Source: Bugula neritina (Eukaryota; Bryozoa; Gymnolaemata; Cheilostomatida; Bugulidae). Taken from it: a DNA stretch of 64,000 bases. Below are positions 1 through 10,591 of this stretch, piece after piece. The stretch lies in the NCBI GenBank assembly GCA_964035545.1, contig OZ037772.1:8792650-8856649 (forward strand), written 5' to 3'. The notes below the pieces were generated by a model. The model saw only the letters and a program-made list of their open reading frames with translations, had not been told where the DNA came from and did no database searches. Each line of letters starts with the position of its first letter. Within the stretch, counting starts at the first letter, position 1. Position numbers and translations under genes: made by a program.

Positions 1-485
1 CAATAATGAGTGAGTTTTTGACCTTTTGGCATCCCATAATATTCCATGTCCTTCAATAACACCGTCATTACTTTTAGCACATCTAAATCTAGAAACTAGT
101 CATGCTTTACGTATGCTGGCTAAAATGGACATTATATTATATTTTCTAATTTTTGATTATGATCATGGTGAAAACTCAATCATGTTACTTATACTCAATC
201 TAGGAATTTTTACTCCAGTACTGATCCACACAATGAAAGTTTTAAAGCGTGCTAAATTCTCATTGCACCAATTATTTAAAGTATCAAACCTATAAATGTT
301 ACTCACAAAAAATTCATAAATAATAAGCGTTAAAACTCAGTGTTATAAAAGATGTGGTCAGCTGTTAACTGCACTGGATTATGAATTTTGCCTAACTTTC
401 TTTTAGCTGTATTTAATTTTATGTAATGTAAAGTAGCCTTTTTGTAACATTAAAATAATTTTGCTGTCTCTGTAAACTTTTGCAG
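1..485 (+). other. Intron of gene 1 (window begins inside the gene)
   Basis: AT-rich sequence with no convincing exon. It ends in a polypyrimidine tract and TTTGCAG acceptor at 479-485, in front of the first microexon I can support. The 89-codon open frame at 26-295 has no motif and no splice context, and I do not believe it codes. Confidence 0.5.
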
Positions 486-509
486 ACTTTGCCGGTTCTC
501 AAAGCTCTG
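486..509 (+). CDS. Gene 1 microexon A, 24 nt
   Basis: A TTTGCAG acceptor and CTG|GTAAGT donor bound 24 nt that read as a Ser/Gly-rich octapeptide (FAGSQSSG) in phase 1. A close copy with the same length, phase and ending lies at 2047-2070, so this is one half of a duplicated microexon pair. Confidence 0.5.
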
Positions 510-1137
510 GTAAGTATAAAATAGCAACATAAAATTTGCTTTAAAATTTAGAAATTGTTTAAAAACTAATGAAAGCTTTTTTTAAAATGTTTATGTATAA
601 CTACAAATTTTGGAAATAAAAAATTAATGCAGCAGTTAGACCTCATCTTAACCTAAAACTCTAGCATCCATGAGATTTTACAGCAGCTTGTTTGAGTGTG
701 TTGTATGTGTTTGCTAATATGTAAACATGTTTATGCTTACTCATGTGATGTCAGCTTTTGATTCATTATTAATTATCATTTTATGCGGCCTTACCATATG
801 CTAGTGAACCAATTATTATGTTTATATGACTATTTAGAATATTTGTATCATTTGTCAATTAGATACATATAAGTACAACTGTCACAGTTTTATAGAACCA
901 GTGCTCTCCTGGAAATGCTATCATCTTGTTAGATGCATTACAGTTATTATAATAAAGTATTAGGGCTAACCGATGAAGTTTATTTGTGTTACATATAAAG
1001 ATTAGAGAAAGCTCTTTGATTTATTTGAAGCATAAAACTGGCAATATTAACAGGATTTAAAAATAAATTTTAGGAACTCGAATTTACATGCAAATGATGT
1101 AAATGCAATTTGGTTTGAAAAACTAATTCAAAAAAAT

Positions 1138-1211
1138 AATTTATAAATTGTTTTTACGGTTCTTTTCAAATGTAAACCTTAAAAATTGAATAAAATGCTA
1201 AACTTCTAAAC

Positions 1212-1285
<74 letters not shown>

Positions 1286-1359
1286 GTTTAGAAGTTTAGC
1301 ATTTTATTCAATTTTTAAGGTTTACATTTGAAAAGAACCGTAAAAACAATTTATAAATT
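1138..1359. repeat. Perfect 76-bp inverted repeat around (TA)35
   Basis: 1138-1213 is the exact reverse complement of 1284-1359, and the 70-nt spacer is pure TA. The right arm abuts the hammerhead motif that starts at 1364. It could be a fold-back insertion scar of a Penelope-like element, or a palindromic assembly artefact at a (TA)n array. It lies in the intron between microexons A and B of gene 1. Confidence 0.85.
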
Positions 1360-1363
1360 GTGT

Positions 1364-1410
1364 TCTGTGCTGATGAGGGGACAAATCCCGAAACAGCTGC
1401 TGTCCACAGA
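1364..1410 (+). ncRNA. Hammerhead ribozyme motif, copy 1
   Basis: All parts of a minimal hammerhead are present in order. Stem I is TCTGTG (1364-1369) with CACAGA (1405-1410). The core CTGATGA is at 1370-1376. Stem II is GGGG with TCCC (one G-U pair), closed by ACAAA. GAA follows, then a 4-bp stem III (ACAG with CTGT) with a CTG loop. The expected cleavage is after C1404. Hammerheads of this kind are known from the terminal repeats of Penelope-like elements, and a Penelope-like RT relic lies 2.7 kb downstream in the same orientation. A second copy at 41439-41485 differs only at positions that keep pairing. Confidence 0.8.
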
Positions 1411-1412
1411 TT

Positions 1413-1472
<60 letters not shown>
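1411..1472. repeat. (TA)n array after hammerhead copy 1
   Basis: TA dinucleotides start directly after the hammerhead motif and stop just before the acceptor of exon B. The same hammerhead-then-(TA)n order recurs at 41.4-41.7 kb. Confidence 0.8.
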
Positions 1473-1480
1473 GTTTGCAG

Positions 1481-1540
1481 TATGTCCTGAGGGTGCAATT
1501 ATAGAAACTCTCCCTGAGGTTGATACAGAGCCTCCTACTG
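1481..1540 (+). CDS. Gene 1 microexon B, 60 nt
   Basis: Bounded by a TTTGCAG acceptor and an ACTG|GTAAGC donor. It reads as an acidic, Pro-rich peptide ending VDTEPPT, phase 1 at both ends. The copy at 2598-2654 ends IDTQPPT with a similar donor. The exon sits only 8 nt after the (TA)n tail of the hammerhead insertion. Confidence 0.5.
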
Positions 1541-1807
1541 GTAAGCAGTTAACTATGATATATAATAAATATAACGTATGATATATAATTTGTGCTGCAT
1601 AGCATATTATATTCACCACTTTCTTTAACTGTATTGTTACTATTACTAAATTCTTGAAAATATGCAACATATTGTCATTCTCCATGTATGTATGGCTTAT
1701 GAGGATATGAATATTATATTTCTACATACTTGTCGATTATGATAACGCTTTCTACTCAGTTTAAGATGTTTTATATATGTGTATATATGTATATATACGT
1801 GTATATA

Positions 1808-1814
<7 letters not shown>

Positions 1815-1904
<90 letters not shown>

Positions 1905-1927
1905 TGATGAAAATCTATATATATATG

Positions 1928-1984
<57 letters not shown>

Positions 1985-2000
1985 GCACTGATGAAAATCT
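1815..2000. repeat. (TA)n array with an internal 84-nt duplication
   Basis: Mostly alternating TA with TATG and TACA variants. The 16-nt unit GCACTGATGAAAATCT occurs at 1901-1916 and again at 1985-2000, each at the end of a (TA)n run. The long open frames over this tract are repeat artefacts. Confidence 0.8.
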
Positions 2001-2046
2001 AACAATATAACAATAAAATAATGTTGAGTTTTAATAAAATTTGCAG

Positions 2047-2070
2047 AAGATGGCAGTTCTTCCAGCTCTG
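2047..2070 (+). CDS. Gene 1 microexon A', 24 nt
   Basis: A TTTGCAG acceptor and CTG|GTAAGT donor bound a Ser-rich octapeptide (DGSSSSSG). Length, phase and ending match microexon A at 486-509, so the A-B pair was tandemly duplicated. Confidence 0.5.
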
Positions 2071-2597
2071 GTAAGTATGCAATATTAATGTAACTTTTTC
2101 TGTATATTCCTTTAATGCCCATGTATCATGCATAAAACTAAGTTCTTGAAGCAAAGAAAATGCAAAAAATAATTCAGTTGACATATTGACATTAGTGCCA
2201 AGGCTCAGTGATCAAGAGCTTAGACAGCAGCCATTAATACATAATTGGAGTTATAATCGTTTTTTTTGCTGTTACTTAAATCAGGTTGGCCTATTGTTAT
2301 TATGCGCGGCTACTCTAATCTATTATATCGATAGTTATATATTGAATAAATCCTTGTTTCCTCATTATAAAGTCAGCATTACATACTTTTTAGTTTCTGC
2401 TTTTAAAGTGGAGTTCCTTAGTGATCAAATAATTATATGTATCTTTTCAATACTTGTGTAACTATAGTCTGCTTTTAGAATACTAACCCATTTGTGGCTA
2501 TACATCAATCATCATTCGAAAATAGTTGTAATTGCTTTTTAGATTGTGGTCACAAGTTTTATTTTCATCTTTTTTTCATACTGTTCTTTTATCGCAG

Positions 2598-2654
2598 AAC
2601 TTTCCCCCGGGGAAGCAGAATCTCCTCCTGTAATTGATACACAGCCTCCTACTA
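2598..2654 (+). CDS. Gene 1 microexon B', 57 nt
   Basis: An ATCGCAG acceptor and ACTA|GTAAGC donor bound a peptide ending VIDTQPPT. It is a diverged duplicate of exon B, one codon shorter, phase 1 at both ends. It ends in A, which joins exon 7816-7909 without a stop. Confidence 0.5.
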
Positions 2655-3984
2655 GTAAGCAGTTAAAAATTATTCTATTGCTCACCTATATAATACATAA
2701 TTCATGATATATAACATATTTAATATTTCATATATAATATATAATCTCTTAAATAAAATTATGATATATCTAATCTGTAATTTACGAACTATTTTTTGTT
2801 GTTGCCATTACTTCATAATACGTAAAATACTAGTCACACTTCATGTTTGTTTGTTTATGAAATTATAAATATTATATTATTTATATTTTGTTGATTATGA
2901 TTTATGATTATCATCATTTTTATGGTGACCTAATTAACACAATCAATTTATGCAACGTAATTTTTAAGATCTTTTACTCAAACTATGCACTATTAAGGTC
3001 TATAGTTGTATATAATATACAATTATATTAGCATAAGGAAATCAAATAGTTTTTCTCAGCTCAAAAAAATGTCAACAATAGTAAACACAACTATTTTTTT
3101 AAATTGTTGTCTGCAATTTTCACAGACCGAGTAGTTAAAATAACACTCTAGTTTTTATCATTGGAATTATAAAAATTATATAATGCTCTATATATAGAGT
3201 CGTAACTTGTAAGTCAATTGCTTATTAATCTCCACCAAATTTTTTGTAAACAATAGACAATAAACTTCAATTTTTTGCTGCCAGTATTCAAGTTTATTAT
3301 AGAAATTATATTTATGCGGTGCTGATAGAGCACTCGACACTTTCTAATTCTAAATCTGAGATAGCATTCAATACACTTTTGATATAACAAAAACTTGTCA
3401 CGTTTTTTGCATGCATGTATTTAGTTTTGTTATATGAATTGTTGTTTTAAAACAAACATATAGAGATTATATGCTCACTACTAAAGAACATTTTATTACC
3501 TTACTTGAATTACTTATGAGTTATCTATTTTTAAAGATTAAACTCATTTTAATAGTGCTTTTAAACTTTTGTTTGTCTCTTATTCAACAGTATAGCTAAT
3601 TGTTGAAAATCTTTCGCTTGACAAGCAGATGTTACGAAAATTCCATAATTATACGGTTGAAAAAAATTAATAATATTGGCTGTAATGTTGTAGTAATTAG
3701 TGAATTGCAGAACAAGAAACTTGTTTTGTCATCTGTGCTGTTATTTTACCCCTGTTGCAAGAGTCGTGTCAGGTCAGCAACAGGATATATGATTTGCTAT
3801 GTTTATGTACACTTATGAAGTTCAATAATAAATCAGTCTAGATCTATGTGACAAACTACAGACATTCCCTTGCTGCTCCTATCATATAATACACTAACAA
3901 TTAATTTAATAATATTGGCCACCTGCAGTATTGGTATAACTACCAAAAACTGTTTGCTTATATTTATTGTTGCTTATTTTAAAT

Positions 3985-3985
<1 letters not shown>
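2655..3985 (+). other. Gene 1 intron, nothing identified
   Basis: AT-rich sequence with no exon, RNA gene or mobile element that I can support. The 72-codon frame at 3600-3818 has no motif. Confidence 0.4.
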
Positions 3986-4129
<144 letters not shown>

Positions 4130-4143
<14 letters not shown>

Positions 4144-4735
4144 ACAACATCACTAAGGATTATAAAAAATCTGATCGAAACACACCCCAAGAAATAAACC
4201 TTGAAGCTAAACATATTGCTAAGTCTCTACTGCAGATCGAAGACAGAATCACAATCACCAACACAACCAAGGCATATATAACACTAAAGGACCACAAGCC
4301 TAACTTTATGAATAACCTTAAGTGCAGACTAATAAACCAAGCAAAACTGAAATGGGTATCATTAGCAAAAGAATACTGGACCGGATAAATAAAGCCGTAA
4401 CTCCAAAACTAGCTTTGAATATTTGGACAAATACTTCTGAGGTAATTAACTGGTTCACAAATTTAGATAACAGCAAACGCTTATCATTTGTCGTATTTGA
4501 CATTGTTGACTTTTATCCATCTATTTCTAATAAATTACTCTACACTACAATTGAGTTTGCTGCGGAACATACTACCACGCCAGGAAAATGTTATTATACC
4601 AATCTGGCCAACCCTGGAGTAAAAAGTGCAGCCCATTATTTGACATCACAATGGGCAGCTATGATGGTGCAGAATGTTGCACTCTGGTTGGCCAATTTTT
4701 ACTATATAAAATCAACAGGAAGTTTGGAAACACTT
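4130..4735 (+). pseudogene. Penelope-like element reverse transcriptase relic
   Basis: Three frames together give recognisable Penelope-type RT blocks in order: KDHKPNF and KCRLIN (frame ending at 4388); MGIISKRILDRINKAV, then motif A in VVFDIVDFYPSIS (4322-4777 frame); and LFDITMGSYDGAE with CTLVGQFLLYKI (4588-4788 frame). Frame changes near 4340 and between 4580 and 4640 kill the ORF. It stops at a (CT)n tract around 4744. No GIY-YIG endonuclease or second RT half is visible. Same strand as both hammerhead motifs. Confidence 0.8.
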
Positions 4736-4795
4736 TCGGTCTATCTCTCTCTCTCTCTCTCTTTGCTAGCCCTCTAAGTAGAGTATGATGTCTGC

Positions 4796-6230
4796 CTACA
4801 GCTGTTTGTGAGTAGCTTGATGACTTCTGAGTCCTATCAGTAATCTGCATATGTGGTCACAGCGGAAGCATTTGAGGTCATCACTCGGTGTGTCTGTTGA
4901 GCTAAGCCTTCTTGCGGCCAGCTCTAAGTTCGTCTCTGTGTCGCATTCTTTCTTCTGCAAAAATTTGTATGCCTTTATGAACCATAGATCTCTATCTGGT
5001 CCTCTTTGCGGCATTCCATTCCCAGGTCTCTGCTCTGATGTGAGAGCGCTTCATACTGTTTTTGAGACAGTCTTTAAAGTGCTTCCTCTCTCTTCCTTGC
5101 AATCTTTTACCTATTTGTAGCTCCCCGTAAAGCATCTGTTGAGGAAGTCTGTGTCCTTTCATTCTCACTACATGTCTCGACCAACAAAGTCTGTTCTTGA
5201 TGATGAGGCTTTCAAGGCTTGGAATCTTTGTTTGTTTGTATACGCTGTTATTAGTGCGCTTGTCAGTCCATTTGATGTTCAGTATTCCTCGCACTTTCCT
5301 CATGTGATAATTTTCTAGCTTCTTTATGTCAGTACTGTAGGTAGCCCATGTCTCAAATGCATACAGAAGTGTTGGTATGATGACAGCCTTGTACACTTTC
5401 AGCTTTGTGCTTACCTGCAGGTTAGAGTTGTCAAAGACTCTCTGCCTCAGCTTGCTGTAAGTAATACTAGCAAGTTGAAGGCGTCTGTTTATCTCTCTCC
5501 CCAGATCCGCCTTTGATGACAGGTTGCTTCCTAAGTACACAAAATCGTCAACAGGGTACAATGTTTCAACCCCAGCAACAATAGTGGGAGGGTCAACATT
5601 TTTTCCTGGTTTTGGTTAGCAGATAACTTGTGTCTTCTTTGCATTTAGCTTCAGTTCGAGAGAGTTGTAAGCCTTTTTGAATGCAGTCATGGCAGCTTAA
5701 AGATGTTCTTCAGAATCCGCCACTAGAGCATTGTCATCAGCATACTGCAACTCAAAGACTGATGTCTCTGATGTTAGTGTCTTGGTGCGCAGTCTTTGCA
5801 GATTAAACAGGTCCCCGATACAATAGTTTAGTCTGATGCCTGTAAAAAGTTCTTGTTTCACAAGGTACAGCACAACAAACAAGTAGATAGAGAACAGCTA
5901 TAACACAGCCCTGTTTTACACAGGTTTGCACCCTGAAAAATTCTGATTTTTGGCCATCGACTAGGACAGATGCTTCCATCTAATCATGGAGGAGACGGAC
6001 CATTGTCACAAACTTTAGGGGACATCCAATCTTTCCAAGTACGGTCCAGAGGGATGTTCTGTCCACAGTATCAAAAGCTTTTGTCAGATCGATGAAGGCC
6101 ATGTACAGGTTTTGCACAGGATAGTTAAGGGCATCCTCACTAAGAATATCATAAATTTCTCTCAAAATGTAGTTTAGGTTCTTGAATAATATGGCTTTGT
6201 GGTGGCATGCGTGTTGCCTACTTGCAATTG
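4796..6230 (-). pseudogene. LINE relic 1: reverse transcriptase and C-terminal zinc finger
   Basis: On the minus strand, broken frames carry RT motif A (FIDLTKAFDTVDR, 5980-6165) and the catalytic box LQYADDNALVADSEEHL (5697-5882). A long C-terminal block follows (4992-5561; VYLGSNLSS, LLYAFETWATY, RLCWSRHVVRMKGHRLP), then a CCHH-like finger (CFRCDHIC then SHQATH, 4796-5014). This is the layout of invertebrate endonuclease-RT LINEs of the RTE/Jockey type; the exact clade is uncertain. Several frameshifts make it a relic. Confidence 0.8.
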
Positions 6231-6769
6231 TTTAGCCTAAGATCAAACTACAACCAATAAGCAGCAACTTTCATTAGGGCTGCGTAATCTATCAACATTC
6301 CATTATGGGTGCTACATAAACAAAGTACAAAGCAAGCTATTCATTATAGCCTGCCAGCTAGCAAGCCTGTAATTAGTATGTACGCGCCAATATCTTCTCA
6401 TCCCTACGTGCTCATTGAAGCGTGAAGTAGTGCGCGCTGCTAATTTTCTATGAAAAAGTATAGCATTTTCAGTGTATAAATCACCAATTTATGGGCAATC
6501 TAGAAGAGTTATTGGAAAGAGAAAAGAACTTACACTGGAGAAATATCTCAGGATTCCAGCAGTGCAATTTTTATTCAGATATCATGTTTTCCTGCTGAGA
6601 TATTTTACTGGTACTGAAAAGTCAGCTTTTCAGGCAAAATTGGCCAAAATTGGGCAGTTTTCTGTCTATAACTTTGCAAAAAAATGAAAATTGAAATTTC
6701 CAAAAAAGTTACACTGGGGAAAAAGAAGATCTACAACATAGTTTTTAAATTTTGACTCTAGCACAATTA
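6231..6769. repeat. Unidentified segment splitting LINE relic 1
   Basis: It interrupts the LINE between its RT part and its 5' endonuclease start. The sequence ATTTTACTGGTACTGAA occurs near 6601 and again near 6780, which may be the ends of a small inserted element. No ORF is recognised. Confidence 0.35.
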
Positions 6770-7454
6770 GGTGAGATTTTATTTTACTGGTACTGAATTC
6801 TTATATGATTACAATGCAAACCTCAGCAAGGCAGTTGCAGCTAAAAAGTTGCCCTTAACTATCCTGTGTAGTCTCTTGAAGTGCAGTCTTCTGAGTTCAC
6901 GCACCACAAATGCAGTACGCCTCTCAGGTCTGTCACTGCTCTTATTGTCCATAAGTGTTCGAACGTTCTATGTTGCCAATGTTATATGTTGTTTTCTACC
7001 GCATGAAGGTGAACCATCTGGATGCGGTATTCCAGCCAGGTTGAAGTTGAACAGACCATGTCTAGGACACATTTTCTAGTCCTTTCCTTGGATTGAGGTG
7101 AGCAGAGCGGTCCCTAAAAAGGGCTGCTCAGTCGTGAAAGCCACTACCAAACATTTCTCTTGTCCAATCCAAGAGATGAGCGACTGATAAGCTTTCACCA
7201 CTTATGTGTTAGTTGGAAGCTGAGGACTTCCAAGCTTCACTACCCTGTCCCCGTCGCCACCTTCTAATTTCCATAGGGCTTTGCAAGTGTTTGCAGGCAG
7301 AATGCTGTGCGTGGATTAAAGTGGTTCTCATGATGCACTACAGAGAGCCACTGGCTTGGCTTGTCATACCCTAATCCAATGGCAAGGATACCTCAACAAT
7401 TGGGGATATAAGTTGCAATGGACAGCCGTTGGTTTGTAGGCAACTCATCCGCCG
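6770..7454 (-). pseudogene. LINE relic 1: 5' region and start of the endonuclease
   Basis: The minus strand around 6990-6840 reads NVRTLMDNKSSDRPERRTA followed by LRRLHF, the typical opening of an apurinic-type endonuclease in these LINEs. 7080-7450 has the higher GC of a LINE 5' UTR. Most of the endonuclease is missing between this block and the RT block. Confidence 0.65.

Positions 7455-7511
<57 letters not shown>
7455..7511. repeat. (TA)n array
   Basis: TA repeat with one internal TACA, next to the 5' end of LINE relic 1. Confidence 0.85.
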
Positions 7512-7512
<1 letters not shown>

Positions 7513-7815
7513 CTTACTCGTTACTCGTTACATATATGCTAATGAACCACTTTAATGTTTTCTGCTAATCATGAATCTTTTTTTCATAAAAATATTTCAC
7601 TCTTTGTAAATCCTGTCATATAACTTCTGCCTACTAATATGCTAAATTCTGACTTGAGTTGCTTAACCACACTATAGCTTCTCCCATTTGTGACTGTACA
7701 TCACACAAGGTTGCTGGTTTAGTGCATTCTTTAATTTTTCTTTTTTTGTTATATATATAGAGCTAACTATATATATTTTTTGTAAATTTTCAATGGGACT
7801 TATACATATTTTTAG

Positions 7816-7909
7816 AATTGGTTGTCATCCCAAGTTGTGCCATTGAAGATCAGTCATCAAACACAGTTTATCAGCCTGTACCACATTCATTGATAAAGAA
7901 AATTGAAAA
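7816..7909 (+). CDS. Gene 1 exon before the protease exon, 94 nt
   Basis: A TTTTTAG acceptor and GAAAA|GTAAGA donor bound a sequence starting LVVIPSCAIEDQSS and containing YQPVPHSLIKKIE. Gene 3 exon 59756-59849 has the same length and phases and a close sequence; gene 2 exon 32785-32875 is the diverged third copy. It joins in frame to 8269. Confidence 0.75.
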
Positions 7910-8268
7910 GTAAGATAACAGTCTAATTTTTGTCTTTTTTTGCTAAGTAAAACTAAAATTCATAATTACAAAGCAGAAATGATTATATTATATGCTGATA
8001 AAAAATAATTACTCATAAATTTAGGTTTTGATCATAATATAATATATATAGGCTTCAGAATGTACAAATTTGACCTGTGTTTTACTTTTATAAGTTTTTC
8101 AAATGTTATAATTCTACAATATATTAGAGAAATAGTTGTAAATTTTGTTCTCAGATTTTTTATATGATTATGGTTATGCATTTTGCAAAACATTTTTGTC
8201 ATTATTTATGAAACTTTCCTCATTTTTATGGCAAAACATATTCGCCAGCTATTACAAATATTTTACAG

Positions 8269-9456
8269 GCTTTGCGATGATTTTGGCATAAATTTTGCTA
8301 CCATTGAACAATCAGCTATAGACTGGAGAAAAGTTTTAGTCTTTGGAAAAAAGGTGTTGAATATTGAGCCTAATCTTCGTGTTTTTCACGAATCTGATTC
8401 TGATTCAAGGAGATTTGAAATTACCTTAAAAAACAGTGATCATCCGTTTACTTTCAACACCCTTGGCTGGGAAAACATATTAAGTTTCAGAAAACGTAAG
8501 CTAGAAAGGCCTAATTTGTGGCAAGAGCCACCTTTTGACCACACCATCTGTGAAATCTTTCTGATTCTTCAACGAACACACAGATATACACAATCACCAT
8601 TGATGGATGTGTTTGCAGTTGCACCTGCACATTTACTTTTCAACAACAAGCAAAAAGTGGAAGGTCAACATGCTGATGACTTTTATATGAAAAAAATGTC
8701 AGAAGCAGAAAACAACCATGCGCAGCCTCAATCTCCAGTGATACCAAACTCTTTAAATGCAAGCCATGTGCACACTAATAGATTTGTGGATCCTGTAAAT
8801 GTACCTAGGCCTAGTGAAAGTAACCAAACTAATGTGGGTTCACAAAGAATTACAGCTGAAACAGACAGTGAAAATGAAGATCAATCACAGATTTCAAAAC
8901 TAAGAAGAGAAGTAGAAAGCCGGTCTACAAAACAAGGTTATTTCCTGAAATCTGAGAGGTTTCCATACTGCTATGCTGAACTCGAAAATCCTCCATTTTT
9001 AAGTTATCGTTACAGATATTACAATCTTTCATCAAGAATGTCTCCATCAGAGACGCTGTCCTTATTCTGTTGTCCAGAATTGAAGTGTCGCTCATCTGAA
9101 TCTATTTATTGCCCTCACAGGTTTATAAATGATGTAGCACTACTTCCAGTTAACCACAAAATTGCTTTTTGTTTTTACAAAATGATAGAGGAAAACAATA
9201 AGAAATGTCTTTCCGAAAATTCAGAAGTTATAGATGACTCACAAAATCGACAAATATCAACAGAACTTAAAGAAATTAAAACAGAAGAAGAGCTGAGACT
9301 ACTGAATGGTAAAAACGTCATGATCAAAGGAATGCATGGAACAATTATCTTTAAATGGCTCAGAACTTCTCAGGAGCACGTTTATGGCGCACATATAACT
9401 TTCACCTTGACACAAACCTATACACAAACACAAACAGATCATCATAGAAACACAGT
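8269..9456 (+). CDS. Gene 1 protease exon: N-terminal barrel with catalytic His and Asp
   Basis: A 396-codon exon after TTTTACAG. The frame is open back to 8183, but the Met there lies in the intron; the splice-joined frame is conserved with gene 3. Landmarks: FATIEQSAIDWRKVLVFG near the start; TICEIFLIL then VFAVAPAHLLF (candidate catalytic His); an acidic hydrophilic insert (ETDSENEDQSQIS); CPHRFINDVALLPV (candidate catalytic Asp); and a strand pair KNVMIKGMHGTIIF, which resembles the V-K-x-G-x-x-T/G segment before the nucleophile in trypsin-like peptidases. The donor is GT|GTAAGC. Its three-way match to genes 2 and 3 supports real coding. Confidence 0.8.
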
Positions 9457-9711
9457 GTAAGCTTTGTTTTTATTTCAGCTTATGACAGCATGCTATTCAA
9501 TTATGAAATCATAGTATATAGTCAAGTATGCTCAGCAAAAGAAGTAGTGATCAAGAGAATCTGATTTTTTGTTTCACCTAATATAATTCTTTTTAGCTAA
9601 TTATTTAATTTCAAGAAACATACATAATATATCAACACAGGAAAAAATCAGTATTTGGTTCCGTACAGTTGTGACTGTCAGAATACAATCTCGGGGTTTA
9701 TTTGTTTTTAG

Positions 9712-9737
9712 GAAACTGACATTTGGCGATTGTGGGT
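9712..9737 (+). pseudogene. Gene 1 terminal exon, 5' fragment with GDCG
   Basis: The acceptor TTTTTAG is followed by LTFGDCG. The BEL/Pao LTR starts at 9738. Translation continues as one Leu and then TAA in the LTR. The other part of the exon is at 18494-18779. Confidence 0.85.
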
Positions 9738-10518
9738 TGTAACTGCCCTCCTAGTTTGCTATGAAAGTTCCATACGGGTGTATGTTTTAGTGTAGATAGT
9801 TTATTGATTTACACTGTTCACACCATTTACACCTTTTACACCGTGAAACTACAATTTTCACAAAACAAAATGATTAAAATATGATAGAATAAGAGCAAAT
9901 TAAACACAGAAAAGTACATAAAAGAATTTGATAAATTGCTTGTTTTATAATTATTAAAATATTCAAAGTAACAGTATAAATCAACAAAGTAATAATATAT
10001 AAAAGCATACCTCTTTCACCCTTTCTAGGAGAGAGTTAGTAGTATAAAGAAAGCAACATTTTATACCGTGTGTTTGTAAAAATAGCTATAATATTATGTG
10101 AGAGTAGATGAGAATGGAACCTTGACGCTTGAGGGTTCTTACGATAATGTCCTGGCTAAATGTATTTTAACTGTTTTTGTCGGCATGTGTAAAGCTAGTG
10201 CACTCAGTTTCTTAGTCATGGTTTTTTGAGTGCAGCCAGTACAAAATAAAACTTGCAATGCACCGAGTGATACTAAAATGGTCTTGAAGATAAAAAAACA
10301 GTGACAAACAAGTGCTAAAGAGTACACTAAGGATGGGTGATTCATCGCTGTTGGAATATGTGACAACACAAACGCAGTGTGGCAATGTCGGTAAATGCTA
10401 AATTGCTAATTGATATATATTATGACAGTTATGAACAAATTGGCAGCAGAGTGTCAGTAAGCAAACTAAATAGAACCAAATTTATGAAATTTTATTATTT
10501 ATTATAAAGGACACTACA
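9738..10518 (-). repeat. BEL/Pao 3' LTR
   Basis: 781 bp, TG...CA ends, matching the other LTR base for base as far as I can read. A 76-codon minus-strand frame (10139-10369) repeats exactly in the other LTR at 18114-18344 simply because the LTRs are identical; it has no recognisable motif. Confidence 0.95.
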
Positions 10519-10535
10519 CTCCCACCTAAAATTTC
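10519..10535 (-). promoter_or_regulatory. Polypurine tract of the BEL/Pao element
   Basis: On the minus strand the bases directly before the 3' LTR read AGGTGGGAG. This is the place and composition expected for plus-strand priming. Confidence 0.6.
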
Positions 10536-10591
10536 AGAAATTTTCAGCAAAGTTTTACTCGTTATCCTTTAAATACATATGTATATATTTT

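Noticed and set aside
26-295. 89-codon ORF at the window start
   Set aside because: Low-complexity hydrophobic frame in AT-rich intron with no splice or motif support.
9712-9737. Gene 1 as a classical serine protease
   Set aside because: The nucleophile position is TGT (Cys) in all three paralogues, so one sequencing error cannot explain it.
10139-10369. 76-codon ORF found twice, identical (also 18114-18344)
   Set aside because: Lies inside the two LTRs; the duplication reflects LTR identity and no protein motif is present.
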